The translations under genes were made by a program, and so were the position numbers. 64,000 nt of DNA, from assembly GCA_029259605.1 (NCBI GenBank), contig JAJDEV010000254.1, positions 1 through 64,000 on the forward strand, in the 5' to 3' direction. This DNA is from Planctomycetota bacterium. GTDB lineage: Bacteria; Planctomycetota; UBA1135; GCA-002686595. The notes under the pieces were generated by a model. It made no database searches. It saw only the letters and a list, made by a program, of their open reading frames with translations, and was not told the origin of the DNA. Each line of letters begins with the position of its first letter. The stretch's first letter is position 1. Shown here one piece after another: positions 16,611-25,107 of the stretch.

Positions 16611-18803
16611 GTGGGCGGCACGGCGAGAAAGCACAACAGACGGGTGATCGGCGCGATCGCGGCCTGCGTCGCGGGCTTGGTCGCGCTACTCGCATGGGCG
16701 GCCGGCGGCGCGTCCGACCGCGGGCCGATCGGTGTCGGCGACCGATCGCACCGCAACCGATTCGGCGATGAAGACGTTCGCTCCGCATCGGCGCCACCCG
16801 TCGAGCGAGCCGTCGTCGCCGAGATCCCGCTGGCCATCGAGCCCGGGAGCGACACGTTCGCTGCGACCGCGTATGTCACCGGCGTCGTCTTCGATGCGGA
16901 CACCACGCTGCCCGTCGGGAACGCGCGTGTGACCGTCGATCGTCCGCTGCGCCCGTCCGTATACCTCCCGGAACACGACGGCTTCCCGAGGGATCGAGAG
17001 CGGGCGAGCACGGTCACGTCGTCGGACGGCCATTTCTCGGTCCACGCGGCGCCGGACGTCGCGCTCGAGTTGACGGTTCGCGCAGCGGGATATGGGGTCG
17101 TACGCACCGACTTCGTCTTCGCCGGCGAGCGCGTCGTCGTGCCGCTCCACGTATCGGCGACGCTCATGGGTCGGGTGACCCGCGCGGCAACGGGCGCGCC
17201 GGTGGAGGGCGCCAGAGTGCGCGGCTGGATGATCGAGCACGAGGTCGAACTCGACCTGTTCCGAGTCGAGACGGATGCCGGTGGAAACTATCGCGTCGAA
17301 GATCTCGCGCCCGGCGTGTTCAAGCTCTCCGTCGTGCCCAGCCATCTGCTGGGAGTGCCCTGGCGGACGCTCGAGCTCGTCGCCGGCGAGGTGCGCCATT
17401 TCGATGTGGCGTTGGAGGAGGGCGCGACGATCCGCGGAACGGTTTCCGATTCTCAGACCGGCGCCCCGATATCGAACGCTGAAGTTATCGATCCTTGGCG
17501 GCTCGAGGCCTCCGTTCGATCGGACGCGTCGGGAGCCTTCGAGATCGAAGGCTGCCGCTCCTCGTCGCTCACGATTCGGGCCGAGGGTTACGCAGACTTT
17601 CGCGGACGCAGGCGCCGTGATTCGTCGTCGCCTGCGACCTTCGCCCTCGACGCACGCCTCGTTCCCGGCCGCGTGGCCGTCGGCCGGGTCGTTGACGAGG
17701 AAGGACACTCCATTGCGAACGCCGACGTAGTCGTCTCGACGGATCGTGGCGGCAACGATCGCGACTGGAAGTCGACACGTACCGCGAGCGACGGCTCCTT
17801 CCGCGTCGCGGACCTGGCCCCGACTCACACGCACACGGTCCGGCTCTCCGCGGTGGGACACGCGAGGCGCACGCTCGCGTTTCCCTCGGACGAATCGTCC
17901 TCTCCCATTCCACTCGGCGACCTCGTTCTTGGTCCACCGGCGACGATTCGCGGCTCGGTTGTGGCGACGGACGGCGATCCGATCCCGAACTCCAGAGTGC
18001 TCCTGAGCGGCGCGGGCGAGGGCAGTCGGAGCCTTCGAGGCGAGGACCAATCGCTCGCAGAGCACGGGGTTCACTTCGTGACGTACACCGACGGCAGGGG
18101 ACGGTTCCGATTCCTCGATGTCGGGCCCGACACCTACGGCCTGTCGGCGGACATCTCGGGGTCGAAGGAGTCCCTCTGGCTGAATGTCGAGGCAGGCGCC
18201 TCGATCGACGACATCGTCCTCGAAGTCGATCGCGGGCGATCGATCCGTGGCAGGGTCGAGACTCCGGAGGGTATCGGGGTCGCCGGCGTCTGGCTTCGCG
18301 CGAGCCGAGAGGACGGGCATCGGTTCGGCGGCGCCACGAGCGCAGCGGGCGGCGCGTTCGAGATCATCGGGCTACCGAACGAGGAGGTCGTCGTCGCGTG
18401 CGGACTCGGCCAAGATGCCGACCCTCGAACCCTGGCACGCCTCGGGCCCGCCCGACCGCTGCGCGTCTCGCCGGGCGAGGAGAACGTGCGCGTCGTCCTG
18501 CGTCCTTTGGACGTCCTGCGCGGTCGCGTCATCGACGGGAAGGGCAACCCCGCGGCAAACATCCGAGTCCGGGCCACGGACCCCGATCGTGAGATCAGGG
18601 ACCAGATGACGTTCAGCGACTCCGACGGACGCTTCGAGTTCGCGCTGCCCCGTGGAGTGGCCGTGACGCTGATCGCCGGCGTCTACCGCTACGACCCGGA
18701 GGAACGCAAGAACGTGAAGATGCGCCGTCCGCCGCTGCGCCTCGAGGGCGTTCGAAGCGACGCTCAGAACGTCGTCTTCGCTCCCCAGCGGCGGGGCGGC
18801 TAG
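16611..18803 (+). CDS. Membrane-anchored CnaB/carboxypeptidase-regulatory-like repeat protein (paralog 1)
   Basis: 730 aa if started at GTG 16611; the reading frame is open further upstream but without family support. This start gives MGGTARKHNRRV then a single transmembrane helix (IGAIAACVAGLVALLAWAAG), and matches the MGGT start of the paralog at 21719. The exterior part has seven CarboxypepD_reg-like beta-sandwiches, each opening with a G-x-V segment: TGVVFDADTTLPVGNARVTV, MGRVTRAATGAPVEGARV, RGTVSDSQTGAPISNAEV, VGRVVDEEGHSIANADV, RGSVVATDGDPIPNSRV, RGRVETPEGIGVAGVWL, RGRVIDGKGNPAANIRV. No enzyme domain is present. It is probably a cell-envelope stalk or adhesive protein. First gene of a six-gene same-strand cluster. 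Confidence 0.75.
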   Translation: MGGTARKHNRRVIGAIAACVAGLVALLAWAAGGASDRGPIGVGDRSHRNRFGDEDVRSASAPPVERAVVAEIPLAIEPGSDTFAATAYVTGVVFDADTTLPVGNARVTVDRPLRPSVYLPEHDGFPRDRERASTVTSSDGHFSVHAAPDVALELTVRAAGYGVVRTDFVFAGERVVVPLHVSATLMGRVTRAATGAPVEGARVRGWMIEHEVELDLFRVETDAGGNYRVEDLAPGVFKLSVVPSHLLGVPWRTLELVAGEVRHFDVALEEGATIRGTVSDSQTGAPISNAEVIDPWRLEASVRSDASGAFEIEGCRSSSLTIRAEGYADFRGRRRRDSSSPATFALDARLVPGRVAVGRVVDEEGHSIANADVVVSTDRGGNDRDWKSTRTASDGSFRVADLAPTHTHTVRLSAVGHARRTLAFPSDESSSPIPLGDLVLGPPATIRGSVVATDGDPIPNSRVLLSGAGEGSRSLRGEDQSLAEHGVHFVTYTDGRGRFRFLDVGPDTYGLSADISGSKESLWLNVEAGASIDDIVLEVDRGRSIRGRVETPEGIGVAGVWLRASREDGHRFGGATSAAGGAFEIIGLPNEEVVVACGLGQDADPRTLARLGPARPLRVSPGEENVRVVLRPLDVLRGRVIDGKGNPAANIRVRATDPDREIRDQMTFSDSDGRFEFALPRGVAVTLIAGVYRYDPEERKNVKMRRPPLRLEGVRSDAQNVVFAPQRRGG

Positions 18804-18945
18804 GCCCGTCGCGTTCGATCACGTTTCTCCGAGAACGCCCGTTGTGCCGTCGGCGAATCACGCCCCTTGTTCGTGCGGCCGCGCGACTCGCAGCGCGCGG
18901 CTCCACCCATTTCACGATGGACGGATAGCCAAGGGAGACTTCGCT

Positions 18946-19272
18946 ATGAAGAGACTGATCGGTGTGTGTTTGATTGCGATGCTGGGCTTGTTCCCCAGCA
19001 TCGCGTTCGCGGCGGCGCCTGCGCCGGCCGTCGTTGCGGCTCCGCAGAAGATGGGAACCCCGTCGGTCGCGGCGTGCCTCCAGGTCTGCTTCAACCAGCA
19101 GATCAAGAACAACAACGCGTGCGACGATTCGTGCTATCGATGCACGGCGCACTTCCTGTTCTGGTGCATCGCCGGAACGGTGGACGAGGGTTGCTACGGC
19201 ACCTGCATCGCGAATGCGCAGGCCGTCTACAACGCGTGCGCGGCCGGGTGCGACGACCTCCCGACACCGTAG
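18946..19272 (+). CDS. Exported Cys-rich peptide with two twin-CX3C modules
   Basis: 108 aa from ATG 18946, with ribosome site AAGGGAG at 18931. The signal peptide is MKRLIGVCLIAMLGLFPSIA up to about AFA-A. The mature part has ten cysteines: C44-x3-C48-x10-C59-x3-C63, then C66 and C74, then C83-x3-C87-x10-C98-x3-C102. The two CX3C-X10-CX3C units have identical spacing. CX3C pairs one helical turn apart on two helices are the hallmark of disulfide-locked helical hairpins (alpha-hairpinin, CHCH-like folds). I do not recognise the family. It could be a periplasmic or secreted structural or inhibitory peptide. The next gene starts 12 bases downstream, so they are likely co-expressed. Confidence 0.75.
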   Translation: MKRLIGVCLIAMLGLFPSIAFAAAPAPAVVAAPQKMGTPSVAACLQVCFNQQIKNNNACDDSCYRCTAHFLFWCIAGTVDEGCYGTCIANAQAVYNACAAGCDDLPTP

Positions 19273-19284
19273 GAGCGCGCGGAC

Positions 19285-20889
19285 ATGGGCGACACGACGC
19301 GATCGAAGCGTAGGGGGTGGATCGTCGGGGTAGCGCTCGTGGCTGCCGTCGTCGCGTCGATCGTGTCACGCCGTTCCGGACCGGAGTCGAGGACACCCGA
19401 AGGCGCGATCCTCGGATCCGACACCCGCGTTCCGGATCGTTCGAGGGAGGGGCCGGAGGAGGTCGTGCGCATTCCGCAGGCCTCCTCCACGCGCTCGTCT
19501 GCGGGGGGCGACGCGGGGGAGAACCGCGCGCAGGAGCCGGTCGACGAACGCGTCGACCCGGCAGCGATCGAGGCCTGGGCGCTCGTGCACCAACTCGAGG
19601 TGCTCGCGCAAACGCCTTCCCGTTTCCACGGTCCGGCGCTGCCCGTGATTCGAACGCTCCGGGACGTCGTCGCACGAACCCTCGTCGACATCGCCTCGCC
19701 GCCGACGCGTCCGGCCGAACTCGGACGCGGGCGAGCTGCGCCCCGCACCGATCTCCCCGGTGAACTCATCTCGCGCGTCGTCCTCGCCGCGGAGTCTCCC
19801 GCGCTCGTTCGCGGCGCCGTGTGCCTCGCGCTCGCACCGTTCCTGTCGCAGCGTGTGTTTCGCGACGCCTTCCTCGAGTTCTTGGGCACGGGTTCTCCGG
19901 AACTCGTTCGCGCGGCCGCCCTCGCCGCCGGCGTGCGCGGAACCGGGTCCGCCTGTGGGGCGGGGCTCGATCTCGGTTTGTTGCAGTCGCTACCGACCAC
20001 GGGGGTTGGGACGGTCCCGGGCGTCTACCCGATCGCCCTGACGAGAGTCGTCGACGCCGAGTCTGCGGCGGACCTCGAGCACCTCCTCGTGAACGGCAGC
20101 GCGATGCTTCGTCGTGCCAACTCCGACCAGACCCTCACGACGGCCAACGACGCGAACGCGGTCATCGAAGAGATCGTGACGCGGGAAGTGATCGTGCTCG
20201 TTCTCGGACACCGCTCGCTCGTCGACACGCACCTGCGACAGAGCCTCATGGCGCGGTTCCAAGACTCCGGCGGCGCATGGCGCGTCTCGGTCGACCTGCG
20301 CGTCGGCGTGTACCTCGCGCTCGCGCTCTCGGATTGCGACGAGCGTTACGCGACGGCGACGCGACGGGCGAAGGCGTCGTCGAACCCGATCGTGTCCGGA
20401 ATCACTCGATCGATCGACAACGACTCGCTCGGCGCCCTCGACCTGGCGGCGTTGGGGCGCTTCCACGGCGAGCGCTGGTCGAAGACGCCGATCGAGCAGG
20501 CGAAGTTCATGATGCGACTCGCCGAACTCGGAGAGCGGCTCGCGCGCCACGAGTCGGTCGACGAGACCTATCGCGCCGAGTTCACGGGCTTCCTGCGCGA
20601 GATCGTGAACGACGAGTCGGAGGCGGAGAACGCTCGGATGGCGGCCATGAACGCCCTGCGGCAGTCCGGCGACTGGGACGCGGTGATCCATGCTGCGGGG
20701 GATGCCCTGCGGCTGTACAGTTCCAAGGGATTGAAAGCACTCGCCCTCTCCGCACTGTCCGACGCGGCCAAGCACGACTCGAACGCACGCTCGTCCGTGG
20801 AGGACGCGCTCCGGATTGCGCAGGAGACGGCGACGGAACCTTGGCTGGTCCGCGAGCTCGCATGGCAACGCGCCAACCTCGGCAAGTGA
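19285..20889 (+). CDS. Membrane-anchored alpha-helical repeat protein, function unknown
   Basis: 534 aa from ATG 19285, AGGAG at 19271. A short basic N-terminus (MGDTTRSKRRG) precedes one transmembrane helix (WIVGVALVAAVVASIVS), then a disordered Ser/Glu/Arg linker to about residue 90. The rest is predicted helical and rich in Ala/Leu with HEAT/TPR-like pairs, e.g. SPALVRGAVCLALAPFLSQ, SPELVRAAALAAGV, ENARMAAMNALRQSGDWDAV, SSKGLKALALSALSDAAKHD. No catalytic motif is seen. The architecture suggests a protein-protein scaffold facing the periplasm. It lies directly after the twin-CX3C peptide and before a lipoprotein gene (34-base gap), suggesting one operon. Confidence 0.7.
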   Translation: MGDTTRSKRRGWIVGVALVAAVVASIVSRRSGPESRTPEGAILGSDTRVPDRSREGPEEVVRIPQASSTRSSAGGDAGENRAQEPVDERVDPAAIEAWALVHQLEVLAQTPSRFHGPALPVIRTLRDVVARTLVDIASPPTRPAELGRGRAAPRTDLPGELISRVVLAAESPALVRGAVCLALAPFLSQRVFRDAFLEFLGTGSPELVRAAALAAGVRGTGSACGAGLDLGLLQSLPTTGVGTVPGVYPIALTRVVDAESAADLEHLLVNGSAMLRRANSDQTLTTANDANAVIEEIVTREVIVLVLGHRSLVDTHLRQSLMARFQDSGGAWRVSVDLRVGVYLALALSDCDERYATATRRAKASSNPIVSGITRSIDNDSLGALDLAALGRFHGERWSKTPIEQAKFMMRLAELGERLARHESVDETYRAEFTGFLREIVNDESEAENARMAAMNALRQSGDWDAVIHAAGDALRLYSSKGLKALALSALSDAAKHDSNARSSVEDALRIAQETATEPWLVRELAWQRANLGK

Positions 20890-20923
20890 TGCGCCCGCGA
20901 ACCACCGCAGATCGAGGGACCCG

Positions 20924-21649
20924 ATGACACGCGCGTGCTTGACGCTGACGCTCGCCGTGGCGTGCGCACTTCCGAGCGGATGCCGCGCGATTCCCACCGT
21001 CCGCGCGGAAGCCGCGATCGCGTGGCCGGCGGAGTGGCAAGCGCGCGACCGCTACGCCGGGCCCGGTGTCGACGTGCTCGCGACGACGCCACGCAACGCC
21101 GCGCTCGCCATCGAACGCTTCGAGGAGTTGGTCGCCGACGTGCACGCCGCGACGGACGTGCCGCTCGGCCCGGGTTTGCTCTTCGTCGTGGGCGAGGACG
21201 ACGAGATGAGCGACATCGAGCTCGACGCGATCCTCGACGAGCTCATCCTCCACACCGGTCCACCCGGCTCGCGCCCGTTCGCCTCGCCGCCGCGAACGCG
21301 AGACGGCACCGCCGCCGAGCCGCCGCCGCTGCGCGACGCGCTGCGCATGGTCCCGATGCCGCTCCACGTCCCAGCCCTGCTCACGCGCGTCGACTGGCAT
21401 CCCGAACACGAACCCGAGTGGGCCCTGATGCTCCCCACGCTCCCGGCCACCGAGGACGCATTCGAACGCATGCTCGACGCGCGCATGGAGACCGACGGCG
21501 CCAGCCTCGCACAACGCCTCCTCGCCCCCTTCGCGATCGGACCGGCCGTGCGCTCGATGCGCAGAACCGTCTTCACCCCCGCGCTCGTCGTCGCGGCCTT
21601 CCCGAACCTCTCCGACAAGGAGCGCGCGGAGCTTTTGCGGGCACGCTGA
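20924..21649 (+). CDS. Lipoprotein, function unknown
   Basis: 241 aa from ATG 20924. A signal peptide with lipobox LPSGC (Cys19) is clear: MTRACLTLTLAVACALPSGC. The mature protein has an acidic segment GEDDEMSDIELDAILDELIL, a Pro-rich middle with PPRTRDGTAAEPPPL, and a C-terminal helix ending NLSDKERAELLRAR. I recognise no domain. It follows the helical repeat protein by 34 bases and precedes the second CnaB-repeat protein by about 70 bases. Confidence 0.7.
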   Translation: MTRACLTLTLAVACALPSGCRAIPTVRAEAAIAWPAEWQARDRYAGPGVDVLATTPRNAALAIERFEELVADVHAATDVPLGPGLLFVVGEDDEMSDIELDAILDELILHTGPPGSRPFASPPRTRDGTAAEPPPLRDALRMVPMPLHVPALLTRVDWHPEHEPEWALMLPTLPATEDAFERMLDARMETDGASLAQRLLAPFAIGPAVRSMRRTVFTPALVVAAFPNLSDKERAELLRAR

Positions 21650-21718
21650 CCCGTCGGGGTTGGGGCCACCGACGAAGAACCGTCAACGTCGGTTCCCGCG
21701 TGGGTAGCATCGGAACGG

Positions 21719-23938
21719 ATGGGGGGAACGCTGCAGACGGCTCGGGATCGAAGACGCGCGGTAGCGGTGCTCGCGGGGTTGGCGGGTCTCTTGCTCGTCG
21801 TCGGATTCCTCGCCTTCGAGTCGCTTCGAACCGAGACCGTCGCGGAACCCACACGCGCGCAGCCTCTCGCGCCGTCCGAGTCGATCGCTTCCCCTGCCGT
21901 GAACGAGGCGCCGGCGGTGGGCGCGCTCGGTGACCGGTCGCCCGCCACCCTCGCGTCCAACGGTGGAGCGGTTTCACCGACGGCGCGCCAAACCGCCTCG
22001 ATCACTGGCGTCGTGCTCGAAGACGTTTCCGGGGTGCCAATCGCGGACGCTGACGTGCGCGCGTTCTTCCGGCTGCACGGCGAGTTCGACGTCCTCGACC
22101 TCGACGCGATGCGGAGCCGAGAAGAGGTCGCGGCGACGAGCAGCGCTTCGGATGGCTCGTTCACACTCGTCGTTCCCGAGGACGTGGCGCTCGAGCTCGT
22201 CGTGCGCGCGCCGACTTTCGCGACGCATCGCGGCCACCACGTCTTCGCGGGCGAACGAGTCGAGGTGCGGCTTCCCATCGGCGCGGTCTTCGAGGGTTGC
22301 GTCACGCGCGCGACGACGGGTGCGCCCGTTCCCGGAGTGCCCGTCCTCGGTTGGTCGCGCGAGGCAACGCTCGAGCTCTTCCGCGTCGAGGCCGACGCCG
22401 GTGGGAACTTTCGCGTCGACGACCTGGCGCCTGGCGTGTTTCGCCTCGAGTTGCTCCCGAGCGGACTGAAGCCGCCGCCGCACGAGACGATCGACCTCGG
22501 CCCCGGTGAACACGTGCGTCGCGACTACGCGCTAGAGGAGGGCTACACGGTCGTCGGCACGGTGACGGATGCGACGAGCGGAGCGCCGATCGCCGGAGCG
22601 GAGGTCGCGGAATCTTGGATCTTCCGGCGCGGCGTGCGCACGGATGCGACTGGGCGCTACGAACTCGCTGGCCTGCGCTGGAGCGAACTGCACGCGCGCG
22701 CACCGGGATACGCATTCGGGTTGCACGAGTTCAAGGCGGGCACTGCGGGGGAGCCGACGACGGTGGACTTCGCGCTCGAGCCGGGCCAGTCCGTGATCGG
22801 CGTCGTGGTCGATGAACGCGGCATGCCGCTCGAACGCGTGTACGCTGCAGCTGTCGCGCTCGCGTACGTCGACGGCATGCCGCGCGTCGATTGGGAGGCG
22901 ACGCGAACCGACACGGCCGGCCGGTTCCGCATCGACAGCCTCAACCCACTGCTCGACCACCAGCTGCTCCTCCGTCGCGCCGGACGCGGAACGCGCGTCG
23001 TCGAGTTCCCGGCGGACGAGAGTCCACAGCCGCTCGATCTCGGCACCCTCGCTCTCGGACCGCCCGCGACGCTGCGCGGCACCGTCTTGCAAACCGGGGG
23101 AGCCGCCCTGCCGCACGTCGAGGTCACCCTGCGCGGGCACGACGACGGCATCGGTCGTTTCCTGGTCGAGGGCGTGGGCCCGACGCCGAACTCGTACACC
23201 GCGAACCGCACGTCGCGGACCGACGGCGCGGGCGGCTTCCACTTCGCGGACCTCGCACCGGGGACCTACGAGGTCCGCGTCGATGTCCCCGGAACGCGTC
23301 GCACCGAGTCCATCGAAGTCGCGCTGACCGAGGGGCAAACGCTCGACAACGTCGCGCTGGAGATCGAGCCCGGCAGTTCGATTCGAGGGCGCATCCTCTC
23401 GCCAAACGGCATCGGGCTCGCCGACGTGCAGATCAACGCGCTGACGATCGACGGCACACGTGCGAACATCGCATCGACATCGAGCACGAGCAACGGCGCG
23501 TTCGAGCTCACTGGCATCGACACGGACGAGGTCGAGCTCCGCTGCTATCCGTGGAGGTACAACACGGATCGTGAAGTCGATCGGCTCGCCGCGAATCTCC
23601 CGGTGCGCGTCGCCGTCGGGGCCACGGACCTGATCGTCTACCTGCGTCGCGAAGTCCTTCTGCGGGGCCGCGTCCTGAATCGCGGTGGCGCGCCCGAGCC
23701 GTTCCTGTACGTCGCCGCGTACCCGCCCGACTCGACGCGCAGCATCGCCGTTGACTACGCCGACGAAGAGGGTCGCTTCGAGCTGGCCCTTCCGGAGGGC
23801 GAACGCATCTCCATCGTCACCGGCGAGAAGCGCGTCTTCGAGGCTCCGGAGAGGATCGAGCTCACGGGCTATGACGACGTCCGCATCCATGACGTGCCGA
23901 GCGACGCGCAAGATGTGCTCGTCGTGGTCGGCCCCTGA
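21719..23938 (+). CDS. Membrane-anchored CnaB/carboxypeptidase-regulatory-like repeat protein (paralog 2)
   Basis: 739 aa from ATG 21719: MGGTLQTARDRRR, one transmembrane helix (VLAGLAGLLLVVGFLAFES), a Pro/Ala linker, then seven beta-sandwich repeats. They parallel the gene at 16611 in order: TGVVLEDVSGVPIADADV, EGCVTRATTGAPVPGVPV, VGTVTDATSGAPIAGAEV, IGVVVDERGMPLERV, RGTVLQTGGAALPHVEV, RGRILSPNGIGLADVQI, RGRVLNRGGAPEPFLYV. The second repeat is especially similar in both (LFRVE.DAGGN.RV.DLAPGVF). The pair therefore arose by duplication with three genes between them. Probably an envelope stalk; no enzymatic domain. Confidence 0.78.
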   Translation: MGGTLQTARDRRRAVAVLAGLAGLLLVVGFLAFESLRTETVAEPTRAQPLAPSESIASPAVNEAPAVGALGDRSPATLASNGGAVSPTARQTASITGVVLEDVSGVPIADADVRAFFRLHGEFDVLDLDAMRSREEVAATSSASDGSFTLVVPEDVALELVVRAPTFATHRGHHVFAGERVEVRLPIGAVFEGCVTRATTGAPVPGVPVLGWSREATLELFRVEADAGGNFRVDDLAPGVFRLELLPSGLKPPPHETIDLGPGEHVRRDYALEEGYTVVGTVTDATSGAPIAGAEVAESWIFRRGVRTDATGRYELAGLRWSELHARAPGYAFGLHEFKAGTAGEPTTVDFALEPGQSVIGVVVDERGMPLERVYAAAVALAYVDGMPRVDWEATRTDTAGRFRIDSLNPLLDHQLLLRRAGRGTRVVEFPADESPQPLDLGTLALGPPATLRGTVLQTGGAALPHVEVTLRGHDDGIGRFLVEGVGPTPNSYTANRTSRTDGAGGFHFADLAPGTYEVRVDVPGTRRTESIEVALTEGQTLDNVALEIEPGSSIRGRILSPNGIGLADVQINALTIDGTRANIASTSSTSNGAFELTGIDTDEVELRCYPWRYNTDREVDRLAANLPVRVAVGATDLIVYLRREVLLRGRVLNRGGAPEPFLYVAAYPPDSTRSIAVDYADEEGRFELALPEGERISIVTGEKRVFEAPERIELTGYDDVRIHDVPSDAQDVLVVVGP

Positions 23939-24072
23939 TCGGCCATCCCGCAGGCCCTCGGGCTTTGATAGACAATGCCTTCGCGAAGGGAAACAATGTG
24001 GAAGGTCCAATGCGCTTCGAATAGAGCTTCGTAGCGGAAGACGTGCGTCCCGTTCGACCGAGGATCCCCCCC

Positions 24073-24951
24073 ATGCAAGACTCGCCGAGGAAGAACGTGG
24101 CTCTCTACCTCTTCCCGTGCCTCCTGATCGGCGGCGTCGTTTCGCTTTGGATGATCGACCGGCGCCCGACGAGCGACGACGACGGTCGGCGGGACGAGCT
24201 GACCGGCGAGACGCAAGACCCCGAGGGCCGTCTCGCGGCGGCCGAGACGACCGAGCGCGTGTCGCGTACGCCGGCGCCCGGAGCGTCCGCGAGCACCGTC
24301 GAAGCTGCGGCCGCTGAAGCGGGCTCGTCCGTCGAGGCGGTGAGCGAACGGCTCGACCAACGCTCCGTGTGGCTGAACTCCACCGAGGTCTTGGCGGAAG
24401 GCATGTTGCGCGGCGAAGCGGACACGGAGGAGCTCGCTGCAATGGTCGTCGAGCTCATCGAGTCGGCGGACGAGGAGGTGGTCCTCACGGAGCAACCGGA
24501 CGGGACACTCTCGTGCGTCTTCGTCAACTCCCCCGAGCTCGGCACCGCGACGCTCACGTTCGATCCGAACCTGCGCGGGCTCGGCGAGCTCCAGGTCGAG
24601 CTCTCGTTCGTCGACCCGCCCGGCGAGTGGCTGCCTGGCGACGCCGTCCTCTCCACGATGGAGTTCCAGGCGGATCTCGACGACGAGGGTGCGTTCCAGG
24701 GATTCAGCGCGCTCGTCCAGACGAGCCTCGCGCCCGGCGCGGGACGCCCGGAGCCTGCGACGTCGGGTGCGATGCTGATGCTGAACGCGGGCGGAGTCGA
24801 CGCCGAGTTTCGGAGCATCGAGACGCGGCTGAACGCCAACGGCAATCGAAGCTACTCGTTCCAGCCGCCGGTCGAGTTGGACGCCGAAGCTCTCGCGGGG
24901 CCGCGGCTCGCGCGGCTCGGAGCGTTGCTCGCACGGCATCGCAACTACTGA
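24073..24951 (+). CDS. Single-pass membrane protein, function unknown
   Basis: 292 aa from ATG 24073 (MQDSPRKNVALYLFPCLL); an upstream in-frame ATG at 24043 would only add a basic tail. One transmembrane helix (residues about 8-26), an acidic disordered linker rich in Asp, Glu, Ala and Thr (about 30-105), and a compact acidic C-terminal domain with DGTLSCVFVNSPELGTATLT and YSFQPPVELDAEAL. No family is recognised. Last gene of the 16.6-25.0 kb same-strand cluster. The gap before it (23939-24072) contains the perfect palindrome CCTTCGCGAAGG at 23978-23989. Confidence 0.65.
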   Translation: MQDSPRKNVALYLFPCLLIGGVVSLWMIDRRPTSDDDGRRDELTGETQDPEGRLAAAETTERVSRTPAPGASASTVEAAAAEAGSSVEAVSERLDQRSVWLNSTEVLAEGMLRGEADTEELAAMVVELIESADEEVVLTEQPDGTLSCVFVNSPELGTATLTFDPNLRGLGELQVELSFVDPPGEWLPGDAVLSTMEFQADLDDEGAFQGFSALVQTSLAPGAGRPEPATSGAMLMLNAGGVDAEFRSIETRLNANGNRSYSFQPPVELDAEALAGPRLARLGALLARHRNY

Positions 24952-25107
24952 GTCAAACGCGCCGCGCGCACGTAGGGCGCGCCGCAATCGTGTCGCGTGA
25001 GCTGCGGCCCCGTTGCCGCGGTTTCTTGAAGCCATTCCGCGCGGACCGGCATCACGTCGGCGACCACCGCTTCGAACTCGCTCCCCGACACGACTACGAT
25101 TCGCGCC

